Positions 7,984 to 16,646 are shown, numbered from the stretch's first letter. The stretch: 39,068 nucleotides of DNA from an uncultured Bacilli bacterium (GCA_944358985.1 CALVSI010000010.1:1-39068), one strand, 5' to 3'. Notes: generated from the letters alone by a model not told the origin. Translations and numbers: made by a program.

Positions 7984-9156
7984 TTATTCATGGTATGAAT
8001 TTAATAATATTTGTTTAATATCTTGTTTAGAAAGAGTTTTATATCCGCCAGTGTTAGAAAAGCATGAATTAGCAATGTCATCAATCATATCTTTTGTAAC
8101 ACCTAATTCTTTGATATTTAAAACTACCCCTATTTCTTTCATGTATTGTTCTAATTTATCAATGCCTTCGCTAGCGATTTGTTTATCTGTTTTGTTAGTG
8201 GGATCGACATTAAAAACATTTATAGCGAAGCGTTTAAATTTTAAAAGACCATCATTCATTATATAGCGATAATAAGCAATAGAAACCGCGGATAAAGTCA
8301 TTCCATGTGTCGCATTAGTAAACGCTCCAATTTGTTGCCCAATCATGTGGACTTCCCAATCTGTGGTTTTGCCTTTTGCCACTAGTGTGTTTAATGCCCA
8401 TGTGGCAATCCACATAATATTGCTTCTAGCTTCATAATTTAAAGGATCTTTAACAGCGATTAAACTCGAATGAATTAAACTTTTCATTAAACCTTCCATT
8501 AAATAATCAGAAGTATTGTCATCAGAATCAGAAAAATATTGCTCCATGATATGTGAAAAAGTATCAAAAATCCCTGCAATCATTTGATAATGTGGAACAG
8601 TATAAGTTAATTTTGGATTTAAAATAGCAAATTTTGGAAAAACATTTTCATTAAATACATGACCAATTTTTAATTTTTCTTTTTGATTGGTGATGACCGC
8701 TCCGCCATTCATTTCTGATCCAGTACCAACCATCGTTAAGACACATCCAACTGGAACAATCTTATTATCGACATCTTCCATCCTTGCATAATATTTTTCC
8801 CATGGATCTTCTTTACAATAAATAGAAACAGATAAAGCCTTGCTATAATCGATAACTGAACCACCGCCAATGGCCAAAATCATATCAATATTATTATCTC
8901 TTGCTATTTTTATTCCTTCATAAAGTTTATCAAGTGTTGGATTTGGCATAACTCCAGCATCTTCAAACACTATTTTGTCATTATTTTTTAAGATTTTTAT
9001 TATTTCTTCATATAGTCCAATTCTTTTAATAGAACCACCACCATAAACAAGCAAAACTCTTTTACCATAATTTTTTAATTCTTTATTTAAACCATCTAAT
9101 GCATCTTCTCCAAAATACAATTTTGTTGGATTACAATACGTAAAATTTCCTAACAT
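7984..9156 (-). CDS. Iron-containing alcohol dehydrogenase (butanol dehydrogenase type)
   Basis: A 390-residue group III NAD(P)-dependent dehydrogenase that interconverts aldehydes or ketones and alcohols. The nucleotide-binding motif GGGSVID is at residues 98-103. The metal ligands expected for the family are present: D198 and H202 in GIFDTFSHIMEQ, H270 in WEVHMIGQ and H284 in NATHGMTLS. Length and layout match the BdhA/YqhD branch, which usually prefers NADPH, though this cannot be decided from sequence by eye. The gene follows a MerR-type regulator by 13 bp and is probably its target. It starts after a clear AAGGAGG ribosome site. The true substrate is unknown. Confidence 0.92.
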   Translation of the reverse strand: MLGNFTYCNPTKLYFGEDALDGLNKELKNYGKRVLLVYGGGSIKRIGLYEEIIKILKNNDKIVFEDAGVMPNPTLDKLYEGIKIARDNNIDMILAIGGGSVIDYSKALSVSIYCKEDPWEKYYARMEDVDNKIVPVGCVLTMVGTGSEMNGGAVITNQKEKLKIGHVFNENVFPKFAILNPKLTYTVPHYQMIAGIFDTFSHIMEQYFSDSDDNTSDYLMEGLMKSLIHSSLIAVKDPLNYEARSNIMWIATWALNTLVAKGKTTDWEVHMIGQQIGAFTNATHGMTLSAVSIAYYRYIMNDGLLKFKRFAINVFNVDPTNKTDKQIASEGIDKLEQYMKEIGVVLNIKELGVTKDMIDDIANSCFSNTGGYKTLSKQDIKQILLNSYHE

Positions 9157-9169
9157 AATAAATTCCTCC

Positions 9170-9517
9170 TTAATTATTTTGTGTCCATTCGATTTTGTTT
9201 TTCAATCTTAAAGATGTTTCTTTTAATTTTTTTATTTGCTTATCAATTTTAACTTTTTCTTTTTTTAACAAATCGATTCTTTCTTTTTTGCTATCGTTTC
9301 CAAGTCTTAACAACTTCATATATTTTTTAATTGTTTCTATAGAAACACCAGAATTTCTCAAACAAACAACAAATTCAATAGCTTTTTCATCCTCGCTTGT
9401 AAAATTTCTAATTCCATTACTATCTTTTTTAACAGGTGGAATCAAACCTTCGCTTTCATAATAACGAATAGTGGATGCATTAATATTATATTTTTTTGCC
9501 ATTTCTTTAATTAACAT
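9170..9517 (-). CDS. MerR-family transcriptional regulator
   Basis: A 115-residue DNA-binding protein. The N-terminal winged helix-turn-helix is clear: MLIKEMAKKYNINASTIRYY then ESEGLIPPVKKDSNGIRNF, with CLRNSGVSIETIKKYMKLL following. The C-terminal part (about residues 75-110) is a Lys/Glu-rich coiled coil that should form the antiparallel dimer helix. No cysteine metal-binding loop is present, so this is not a metal sensor. It resembles AdhR/YyaN-type regulators that sense aldehydes or electrophiles and sit next to dehydrogenases. It lies 13 bp upstream of the alcohol dehydrogenase, and the promoter at 9545-9575 has the 19-base spacer typical of MerR-activated promoters, so it probably regulates itself and the dehydrogenase. 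Confidence 0.92.
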   Translation of the reverse strand: MLIKEMAKKYNINASTIRYYESEGLIPPVKKDSNGIRNFTSEDEKAIEFVVCLRNSGVSIETIKKYMKLLRLGNDSKKERIDLLKKEKVKIDKQIKKLKETSLRLKNKIEWTQNN

Positions 9518-9544
9518 AAAAGCCTCCTTTTATCTTACAATTAA

Positions 9545-9575
9545 TTAATACCACTTAAAGTCGACTTTATGTCAA
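9545..9575 (-). promoter_or_regulatory. MerR-type promoter with operator palindrome
   Basis: On the minus strand TTGACA (9575-9570), a 19-base spacer and TATTAA (9550-9545) form a promoter whose elongated spacer is the hallmark of MerR-family control. Inside the spacer lies the perfect 12-bp palindrome AAAGTCGACTTT (9557-9568), the likely binding site. A GGAGG ribosome site for the regulator follows downstream. Confidence 0.82.
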
Positions 9576-9583
9576 TAATTAAA

Positions 9584-10405
9584 TTATATAAAAAGCAATA
9601 AAGCGGTAATTGCTAAACCTAATAAGATATAAATAAACGAATATTTGCTTTTATATTGATAATATGTTTGCGGAATTAATTCAATAAATAAAACATATAA
9701 TAAAGAGCCAGTTGATACGCTTAGCATTGCACCTTTTGTAACATCGCCAATATCAATATTTGAAACAAAATAACCAACAATTGCAAAAATATAAGCAATT
9801 AATGCAGTAATAAGCGGAGTAAATAAACAATATAGCTTGTTTTTATTAATTTCTTTTAAAGAAGAAGATAAAGAATAACCAATAATCAAATTATGGAGAA
9901 ATAACACTATAGACATAATTAACCCTTCTAAAGGAAATGTCTCATTATTTAAAACAAATGACATTCCTAAAGATAATCCTTCTGGAATGTTATGAATAAA
10001 AATAGCCAAAAGGAAAACAGCGTTAGTTAATATTGATTTATTAGTGTCAATATCGATGATATGAGCGTGATCTAAACATGCGATCTTATCATCTTTATCA
10101 TGATGATGGTGTTTGCTAAAATGATGAATTAATTCATGTGCAATATAAAATAACAATCCAACACCAACAATGATTAATAATGAATAGACACTGCCCAAAA
10201 TGTTATTATCAACACCAACAATAAATAATTCAATCGATTCTTTAAATAATTCTAAAAATAAAAAACTAACAATTGCTCCTAAAGAAAAATTATTTAAAAA
10301 CTTAATAAATTCTTTATTAATATTTTGAAGATATATTGCAATTAATCCGCCTAAAAAAGTAGATAAAATTGTCGCACAAAAAGAAAATAAAAACATGTAA
10401 ATCAT
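9584..10405 (-). CDS. ZIP-family divalent metal transporter
   Basis: A 273-residue integral membrane protein with about eight predicted helices. Transmembrane helix 4 carries the family metal-site motif HNIPEGLSLG. A histidine-rich loop (HELIHHFSKHHHHDKDD, then HAH) lies between helices 3 and 4, as in ZIP importers of zinc, iron or manganese. Helix 5 keeps the histidine (LHNLIIGYSL) but lacks the glutamate often seen there, so metal preference may differ from ZupT. The protein begins MIYMFLFSF; either methionine could be the start, and neither has a strong ribosome site. The gene lies 25 bp after the secreted nuclease gene on the same strand and could be the last member of that transcript. 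Confidence 0.88.
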   Translation of the reverse strand: MIYMFLFSFCATILSTFLGGLIAIYLQNINKEFIKFLNNFSLGAIVSFLFLELFKESIELFIVGVDNNILGSVYSLLIIVGVGLLFYIAHELIHHFSKHHHHDKDDKIACLDHAHIIDIDTNKSILTNAVFLLAIFIHNIPEGLSLGMSFVLNNETFPLEGLIMSIVLFLHNLIIGYSLSSSLKEINKNKLYCLFTPLITALIAYIFAIVGYFVSNIDIGDVTKGAMLSVSTGSLLYVLFIELIPQTYYQYKSKYSFIYILLGLAITALLLFI

Positions 10406-10430
10406 AAAATAATTATATATTAATTTGTTA

Positions 10431-12461
10431 TTAATGATGCTTAAATTTTCTTTTTTTTGCTATAACGATAACAAATGTAATAGTAAGCGCTAATGCAAAT
10501 AAACTTATAGATAAAATAATTATAAAATGATTATCGTTAATCAAAATTAAATTTGGTGTTGAATCAATTATAGAGCGATTCATAAAATTATTTAAATTGT
10601 ATTTATCCACAATATAATCATATTTTTCAATCGCAGTTAAAATATCATTATTATCGCTGCCTTTTTTAAAATAATTTTGTGCCCCGCTACTTAGATTTGA
10701 AAATTTGGTGCTTAAAGAATTCCAAGCATTTGTCAATTCATCTAAATTAGTGTTTCCATCATAATCGCAAATATTAGAAATTTGATTATTAAAATCTTGG
10801 GCAAAACTAATTGCCATATCTAAATCTAAATTTTGTTTAGTTAGACGATATAAAGCGATTGGCTCTTGATTTGTATAACTTCCTGACTTGTAATATCTAA
10901 AACGCATTTGCCCGCTGACAGCATTAAATCTTAGATGGGTTTGACTTGCTTTTGATATTATTTCAACATTTCCATTAACGTATTCAATCGTGTTAACAAC
11001 ACTACTTGAAAGTGTTGAAGAAGTTAATAATCCATTGCTATCACTACTTTGATAAATATACTGACCTGAGCTTGAACAAATCGAGTAACCATCATTATAA
11101 GAAGTGATAGTAAAAACTGAATTATCTAAGTTTGAATTATATTCAATCGTTTCATCATTAATATCGACATTAATATAATTATTGACAACATCTAGTTTAG
11201 ATAAACCGCTGTTAAATGCATAAGATAAGCTTTCATTTACTATAAGATATGTACCAGAATAATCATCTAAAGTTGTCACTTTTTCAAATGCTGATTTTGT
11301 GATGACTTTGTCCACTACTTCTATATCATAAGAACAAGAAAAATCATAACTTAAAGAATTAATAACTACTTCCTTAGTCCCTAAACTAGACATATTAGGA
11401 GCAACCACATTATAATCATCAGTGGCTACTCTTTTTCCGTTTTCATAAACATAATAAACTTTCAATCCATCATAATTAAAACTTGAATTTAAAGAAAATT
11501 CTAATTGGCAAGAATCAACATTTATTTCCATATCGATAGGATCTTCATCAATAATTTGACTATCGCCCCAAATATAATCGATATATTCTGGATGATCGAT
11601 AAATGGATTTCGATTTCCTTGATAAATAGCAACTTGCTCATTTCTTGTAGTTTCAATTGAATCAACAGGATCTAAACTATTCCATTCCACTAATAAATCA
11701 AAGGCCTCATCAGCGGTTGGTTCATCAATAATATTAGTAATGATAAGTGGCTTGCTAGCATTAGCGCCACTTTCGTTATAAGAAGCACTGCTACCACCTA
11801 AATATGAACGGGTGTTGTAGTGCATATACATATATAAAACAATTCTTGCTACATCACCTTTAACTTCATCATGAGGTTCAAAAGTATTTCCGCTTGAATA
11901 AGCAATCAAATCACCATCAATATAGCCACCCCAAGTAGAACCACCATTAACTTCACCATATAACTTATTATTTCTAGAAGAATTTAAACCAGAAAGAACA
12001 GGTCTAATGTGGTGCATGTCAGCACCCCCATATGATTCGCCATATAAATTATCATCACCACTTGTCGTATAACCTGTTAAAGACTGTGCCCAAACATGTT
12101 CGCGATTGTATGTATTTCCTTTATCCCAAGTTACATTAATTGCTCGGTGAGTATAAAAATCGATAACATATCCGCTTTTATTTGGATATGGATCAGTATA
12201 TCTTTGATATTCATTAACACCACTATCATCATAAGAAGTGTATGTTTTATGAGTTTCATACATTAAATCATGAAGACCTAATAACAAATCTTCACCTGTT
12301 AAATTTGAAACATCATCATAATATGTGTTAACATCTGTTTGATAATTGCCAACCCTAGCTTCCGCCTTATTTAAATTAATATTTTGGCCATATAAAAAAG
12401 GCGTTGCCAAAATTAACCCAAAAGCGAGAATAGACAATATTATTTTATGATTATTTTTCAT
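10431..12461 (-). CDS. Secreted, C-terminally anchored endonuclease I family nuclease
   Basis: A 676-residue exported protein. Residues 1-25 form a signal peptide. The nuclease domain (about 45-300) has the endonuclease I/NucM beta-beta-alpha-metal signature: NREHVWAQS with N119, E121 and the presumed catalytic H122, then GADMHHIRPVLSG with H150/H151, and NSSRNNKLYG. Enzymes of this family cut DNA and RNA non-specifically using one divalent metal ion. The central and C-terminal region (about 305-640) is strand-rich and unrecognised. A hydrophobic helix near 648-668 followed by a basic tail should anchor it to the outer membrane face; no LPxTG sorting motif is seen. It begins 3 bp after the FakA-like gene with an AAAGGA site. 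Likely role: nutrient scavenging from extracellular DNA. Confidence 0.87.
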   Translation of the reverse strand: MKNNHKIILSILAFGLILATPFLYGQNINLNKAEARVGNYQTDVNTYYDDVSNLTGEDLLLGLHDLMYETHKTYTSYDDSGVNEYQRYTDPYPNKSGYVIDFYTHRAINVTWDKGNTYNREHVWAQSLTGYTTSGDDNLYGESYGGADMHHIRPVLSGLNSSRNNKLYGEVNGGSTWGGYIDGDLIAYSSGNTFEPHDEVKGDVARIVLYMYMHYNTRSYLGGSSASYNESGANASKPLIITNIIDEPTADEAFDLLVEWNSLDPVDSIETTRNEQVAIYQGNRNPFIDHPEYIDYIWGDSQIIDEDPIDMEINVDSCQLEFSLNSSFNYDGLKVYYVYENGKRVATDDYNVVAPNMSSLGTKEVVINSLSYDFSCSYDIEVVDKVITKSAFEKVTTLDDYSGTYLIVNESLSYAFNSGLSKLDVVNNYINVDINDETIEYNSNLDNSVFTITSYNDGYSICSSSGQYIYQSSDSNGLLTSSTLSSSVVNTIEYVNGNVEIISKASQTHLRFNAVSGQMRFRYYKSGSYTNQEPIALYRLTKQNLDLDMAISFAQDFNNQISNICDYDGNTNLDELTNAWNSLSTKFSNLSSGAQNYFKKGSDNNDILTAIEKYDYIVDKYNLNNFMNRSIIDSTPNLILINDNHFIIILSISLFALALTITFVIVIAKKRKFKHH

Positions 12462-12464
12462 CTT

Positions 12465-12716
12465 TTATCCTTTAAGACCGCGCGATTGACGATCCATATC
12501 TTCAACAACTATATCGTATATTTCTCCTAATGTAGCGCAATATTTTAATAAATCCCATGGTTCATTTGTGTGAAAATGAATTTTAATTAGTTCATCATCA
12601 CCCACCGCTAATAAGCAGTCACCTTTAAAATTTTCAGTTATGTAATCATTTATTTTATCTTCATCTAAATCTTTACCCTCAATTAATAATTGGGTGTCAT
12701 AACGAAATTCTAACAT
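12465..12716 (-). CDS. Stand-alone FakA/YloV C-terminal-like domain protein
   Basis: An 83-residue protein matching only the C-terminal end of fatty acid kinase FakA (YloV/DAK2-type). The recognisable part is FKGDCLLAVGDDELIKIHFH, followed by TNEPWDLLKYCATLGEIYDI. In FakA this terminal domain contacts the acyl-carrying FakB. No kinase domain is present, and no frame remnants of one lie upstream, so this is a separate small gene rather than a truncation in progress. It is in one transcript with a DegV/FakB gene and a thioesterase-like gene, which supports a lipid-linked function, but its activity is not known. Upstream spacing is 40 bp, with a GGAGG-like site. Confidence 0.78.
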   Translation of the reverse strand: MLEFRYDTQLLIEGKDLDEDKINDYITENFKGDCLLAVGDDELIKIHFHTNEPWDLLKYCATLGEIYDIVVEDMDRQSRGLKG

Positions 12717-12756
12717 TTATATTACCTCCATAATGTAACTTAATTTTAACACAAAA

Positions 12757-13263
12757 TTATTTTTCCAAAAAATTTATTTCTTTAACATCGTCTTTAATTA
12801 AATAACACATTTCTTCGTGCACGTCATTATTAGTAGCGATTTTTCTAACGTCCATTTTCATATATTTTACTTGTGCTTTTGCTAATTCGTTACCATATTC
12901 ATCAAAAATAAAAGTGTCAATATCAATAAATAGTTTGCTATTAAAAGTAACAATACCTTTTCCAATTAATTTTTGATTATATGGAACTGGTTTTTTAAAT
13001 TTGACCGACATTGAAGTAGTTACACCAAAACTATTTTCTCCTTCTAATGCCCATAACGCTCTTAAACCTAATTCATCTAACATTGTTGATATTAATCCAC
13101 CATGAACACGATTAGGAAATGATTGATGTTCTTCTTTATATGAAAACATGCACATCACACTTTTATCTTCCATATTATAAAATTGAACTTTTAATCCAAT
13201 CGGATTATCCATTCCACAAATAAAACACATTTTAGAATTAGTTTGTTTAGATATGACTTTCAT
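12757..13263 (-). CDS. Hotdog-fold thioesterase (PaaI/4HBT-like)
   Basis: A 168-residue cytoplasmic protein. It has the N-terminal CFICGMDNPIGL motif and the VHGGLISTMLDE helix motif typical of PaaI-like acyl-CoA thioesterases, followed by KFKKPVPYNQ and a terminal strand. Relatives hydrolyse acyl- or aryl-CoA thioesters as tetramers; the substrate here is unknown. It lies 5 bp after the DegV/FakB gene and before the FakA-C-like gene, so a role in free fatty acid handling is a reasonable inference. Cys13 and Cys16 precede the fold and are usual for this subgroup. Confidence 0.85.
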   Translation of the reverse strand: MKVISKQTNSKMCFICGMDNPIGLKVQFYNMEDKSVMCMFSYKEEHQSFPNRVHGGLISTMLDELGLRALWALEGENSFGVTTSMSVKFKKPVPYNQKLIGKGIVTFNSKLFIDIDTFIFDEYGNELAKAQVKYMKMDVRKIATNNDVHEEMCYLIKDDVKEINFLEK

Positions 13264-13268
13264 TTTTC

Positions 13269-14144
13269 TTATTTATACAATTTCTTTGAAATAGTAACCG
13301 CTAAAGCGCCAGGACCAATATGAGTAGCTATTGAATATGATAATGGATTCATTTCAATATCTTCTTCATTAATATTTAACTTATTTGCTACTTCGTGTTT
13401 AAACATTGAGGCGGCTTGTTCATCATATGTGTATGCGACTGCATACACTAATTCATCATCTTTTAAATTCTTAAATTTAGTTTTTCGATCATTAATAACA
13501 GCGTCAATCATGACACTTTTGGCTTTTTTTGTTCCTAAGACTTTTTTATAAGCATCTAATTTCCCACCTAAAATTGTTAAAACAGGTTTTAGATGAAGAG
13601 CTTCACCTAGTGCTGCAGCAGCAGGAGTTACTCTTCCCCCTCTTTTTAAATATTTTAAGGTGTTGACCATAATATAAATAGATGAGTTAAAAGATTCTTC
13701 TTCTAATATGCTTTTTATTTTATTTCCATCATAGCCTTGTTTTGCTAAATACATCGCATCACGAACTGCACTTTTTAAAGTAACGCTGATACGATGATTA
13801 TCAACAACAAATACTTTATCTTTAAATTGGTCATCTTTTGCAAGACCTTCTGCAGTCATACATCCTTCTGATAAACTACTAGACATTGGAATATGAACAA
13901 TTTGATCATATTCTTTTAATAGTTTATCCCACATATTCATTATTTCACCAGGAGAAGGCTGACTAGTTTTAACATTTTCAGTAGTGGCTAACTTATTATA
14001 AAATTCATCTTCGGTGATAGTATAATTTTGAAAATAATCTTTATCATCAATGACGATTGGCATTCTAACAACAGGTAAATTTAATTGTTTTATTTCATCT
14101 AAGGTAAATCCTGCATTTTGATCAGTAATTACACAAATCTTCAT
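13269..14144 (-). CDS. DegV-family fatty acid-binding protein (FakB-like)
   Basis: A 291-residue DegV protein. FakB proteins of this family bind one fatty acid and present it to the kinase FakA for phosphorylation, allowing exogenous fatty acids to enter membrane lipids. Visible hallmarks are the TSQPS motif (60-64) that holds the carboxylate, the SSSLSEG segment near 97, LKYLKRGGR near 165 and a C-terminal HIGPGALA with the conserved histidine. It heads a run of closely spaced minus-strand genes with a thioesterase and a FakA C-terminal-like protein. The full FakA kinase is not in the window. The start has a GGAG site at the expected distance. Confidence 0.9.
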   Translation of the reverse strand: MKICVITDQNAGFTLDEIKQLNLPVVRMPIVIDDKDYFQNYTITEDEFYNKLATTENVKTSQPSPGEIMNMWDKLLKEYDQIVHIPMSSSLSEGCMTAEGLAKDDQFKDKVFVVDNHRISVTLKSAVRDAMYLAKQGYDGNKIKSILEEESFNSSIYIMVNTLKYLKRGGRVTPAAAALGEALHLKPVLTILGGKLDAYKKVLGTKKAKSVMIDAVINDRKTKFKNLKDDELVYAVAYTYDEQAASMFKHEVANKLNINEEDIEMNPLSYSIATHIGPGALAVTISKKLYK

Positions 14145-14169
14145 AAAATAACACTCCTTTTTACTGCCT

Positions 14170-14232
14170 TACTATATCATAGTAAAAAGAAATTTAAAAC
14201 TATATATTCTATGATTGATTTTGAAAATCAAT
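14170..14232. promoter_or_regulatory. Two palindromes upstream of the DegV gene
   Basis: ATTGATTTT-G-AAAATCAAT (14214-14232) is a perfect 9-bp-arm inverted repeat. TACTATATCATAGTA (14170-14184) is a second, with 6-bp arms. Both lie in the 158-bp space between the DegV start and the CRISPR array. They look like operator sites for the DegV operon. The first could instead help terminate the crRNA precursor, but it has no following U tract. Also in this space, ATGGC/GCCAT arms (14252-14282) precede a T-rich stretch on the minus strand and could be a weak array terminator. Confidence 0.45.
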
Positions 14233-14302
14233 AGACAAACTAAAAATAAAAATGGCATAAACACAAATAAAAAGATAGCCATAAAAATCATATTAAGTTT
14301 TA

Positions 14303-15857
14303 GTATTAGTGTTGATAAGAATTACATTACTCTCAAACCTAATAGGCGTGATGCTGTTTTTGCCGCTCGGTATTAGTGTTGATAAGAATTACATTACTCT
14401 CAAACTGTTGTTGATAACACATTAGATAAATAAAAGTATTAGTGTTGATAAGAATTACATTACTCTCAAACAATGACTGCCACAACTAATGAATAAAGAA
14501 AGTATTAGTGTTGATAAGAATTACATTACTCTCAAACTGACTAACGCTTGCAGTTCAGAGCAATTGTGTATTAGTGTTGATAAGAATTACATTACTCTCA
14601 AACAAACAAGTTATAGAACATAAAAAATATAGCGGTATTAGTGTTGATAAGAATTACATTACTCTCAAACATGATATGGGATTTTGTTTTGATTTTAATC
14701 GTATTAGTGTTGATAAGAATTACATTACTCTCAAACAAACAAGAGATACGGAAGCGTATTATTCTGTATTAGTGTTGATAAGAATTACATTACTCTCAAA
14801 CGGTCTAGTTCTTAACATCGCATAGCCCTTTGTATTAGTGTTGATAAGAATTACATTACTCTCAAACGTATGTTATATCTTTTATAATTTTGAAAGTGTA
14901 TTAGTGTTGATAAGAATTACATTACTCTCAAACTTAAAAAAATGTTTGGCAAGATTTAAAATGTATTAGTGTTGATAAGAATTACATTACTCTCAAACCA
15001 CATATGTAAAAATCCTCTAATTAAATTCGTATTAGTGTTGATAAGAATTACATTACTCTCAAACATGATAAAGGTGGTTATTGGTGTTTAACAGGTATTA
15101 GTGTTGATAAGAATTACATTACTCTCAAACTTACGGTAGACGCTAAAAACCAAGTTCAAGGTATTAGTGTTGATAAGAATTACATTACTCTCAAACAAAG
15201 AGATAGTTGCTAGTTCGATTTGTTGGGTATTAGTGTTGATAAGAATTACATTACTCTCAAACCGATTTCTAACTTCTTTAAAAGTTGTTCTTGTATTAGT
15301 GTTGATAAGAATTACATTACTCTCAAACGCGGGCTATTTCTTTTTTCTTGTTCTCAATGTATTAGTGTTGATAAGAATTACATTACTCTCAAACTAGGTT
15401 TCCATTTAAAAGAACTTTTAAAATGTATTAGTGTTGATAAGAATTACATTACTCTCAAACCGTATTCTTAAAAGTTTCTTGCGAGCTATTGTATTAGTGT
15501 TGATAAGAATTACATTACTCTCAAACCTTTCGGTGAAGCTTATTAATGCTGCATACTGTATTAGTGTTGATAAGAATTACATTACTCTCAAACCGTTCCT
15601 TTTCTAAATTTGTTGTCATTGTTGTATTAGTGTTGATAAGAATTACATTACTCTCAAACCAATCTCAAGCGACGGTATCGCCATTTATTGTATTAGTGTT
15701 GATAAGAATTACATTACTCTCAAACTAAACTCACAAAATATCCATTTTTGAATAAGTATTAGTGTTGATAAGAATTACATTACTCTCAAACGTAATGTCG
15801 ATAATTGACCCATCCTTTTTTGTATTAGTGTTGATAAGAATTACATTACTCTCAAAC
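14303..15857 (-). CRISPR. Type II-A CRISPR array, 24 repeats, 23 spacers
   Basis: Twenty-four copies of a 36-bp repeat occur from 14303 to 15857. On the transcribed minus strand the repeat begins GTTTGAGAGTAATGTAATTC. All copies that I read are identical, including both end copies. Spacers are 29-31 bp, mostly 30 bp, and all differ. Polarity is minus: the repeat starts with the GTTTGAG typical of type II-A, the 16 bases of tracrRNA anti-repeat pair with its central part, and the leader with the acquisition genes lies at the 15857 end. New spacers should therefore enter at 15857, with the oldest at 14303. The absence of a decayed distal repeat suggests an active or recently trimmed array. Confidence 0.99.
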
Positions 15858-15992
15858 CTCAAAAAAATCCATGTTTTTAGACCATTTTTTCAGTACGAAA
15901 GCCGGAAATTCTTATTTTTAACACAAAAAAATGTTTGAAAGATTTACATTACAAAATCATTATAACAAAATTTAAACAAAATAAATAATTAT
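15858..15992 (-). promoter_or_regulatory. CRISPR leader with pre-crRNA promoter and leader-anchor sequence
   Basis: This AT-rich 135-bp stretch lies between csn2 and the array. On the minus strand it has an extended -10, TGTTATAAT (15967-15959), with only a weak -35, predicting a start near 15952. The last bases before the first repeat read TTTTTTGAG, matching the ATTTGAG-type leader-anchor sequence recognised by Cas1-Cas2 in type II-A systems. A degenerate copy of the repeat interior lies at 15932-15952. Confidence 0.8.
15932..15954 (-). repeat. Degenerate CRISPR repeat in the leader
   Basis: Minus-strand GTAATGTAAATCTTTCAAAC at 15952-15933 (one more A at 15932) matches 17 of 21 positions of the repeat interior. 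The TTGTAATGTAA part (15954-15944) is the exact complement of TTACATTACAA in the tracrRNA (22116-22126). It is too short and too diverged to be a counted array repeat. Confidence 0.6.
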
Positions 15993-16646
15993 TTATGTCA
16001 ACTGACATAAATCTTCGTCGATAATTATGTTTTTATCAATGTTTTGTTTGCTATTTCCTAAGTTTATAATGCTTAAATGTAAAAAACTTAATTCTGTTTT
16101 TAATTTTTCAATCTCTTGTTTATTTAAATAGTCAAACAAATTAAGTGTAAAAATTACGTTAATTTTTCCTAATTCTTTGACTATCTTAGTATATGTTAAG
16201 AAGCTTTCTAAAAAATTATCTTCGTTTTCATAATATTCTAAGTCGATTGACGAAAATAACGTTTTAAAATCTAACACATTATCATATTGCAATTTTATAT
16301 TAGAATTAATTGATAAATCTAGCATTAATTGCCCCACTAATTCGTTAATTTCAGCTAACTTTTGTCTATAATCATCATTTATATTTTCTTTTTCAATTTG
16401 CGAATATAGATTGGTAATTTGTTTTTTGTTATTAATTTGAAGATTAAGAACATCTTCAATAAAAACAATGTGTTTTGAAAAATCTAGTAAATTCTTTTCA
16501 TATAAAAACATAAAATCTTCATCTAGGTGTTTTAATGATAAAATAAATTTATATAAATACGAAGGATTTAAGATTTGAATATTATAAATCTCTCCGTTTC
16601 CAATCACAAATTCATAGTCAACATTTTTGATTTTTAAAGTCATCAT
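15993..16646 (-). CDS. csn2: CRISPR adaptation protein Csn2
   Basis: A 217-residue protein in the position diagnostic of type II-A systems, last of the cas genes and next to the leader. Csn2 forms a ring-shaped tetramer that binds DNA ends and works with Cas1, Cas2 and Cas9 during spacer acquisition. Sequence similarity in this family is low; the N-terminal MMTLKIKNVDYEFVI with the pattern of strands and the Glu/Lys-rich central helical region fit the shorter Csn2 type of about 220 residues. The start overlaps the cas2 stop in an ATGA-type arrangement, so translation is coupled. Assignment rests on position, length and general pattern. Confidence 0.9.
   Translation of the reverse strand: MMTLKIKNVDYEFVIGNGEIYNIQILNPSYLYKFILSLKHLDEDFMFLYEKNLLDFSKHIVFIEDVLNLQINNKKQITNLYSQIEKENINDDYRQKLAEINELVGQLMLDLSINSNIKLQYDNVLDFKTLFSSIDLEYYENEDNFLESFLTYTKIVKELGKINVIFTLNLFDYLNKQEIEKLKTELSFLHLSIINLGNSKQNIDKNIIIDEDLCQLT

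Noticed and set aside
14604-14765. Two spacers both starting AAACAAG as evidence of spacer duplication
   Set aside because: The similarity ends after seven bases; the spacers otherwise differ.
14574-15728. Several plus-strand open frames inside the CRISPR array with a repeated VLIRITLLSN or ISVDKNYITLK unit
   Set aside because: They are translations of the 36-bp repeats and spacers; the repeat length being a multiple of three keeps frames open.
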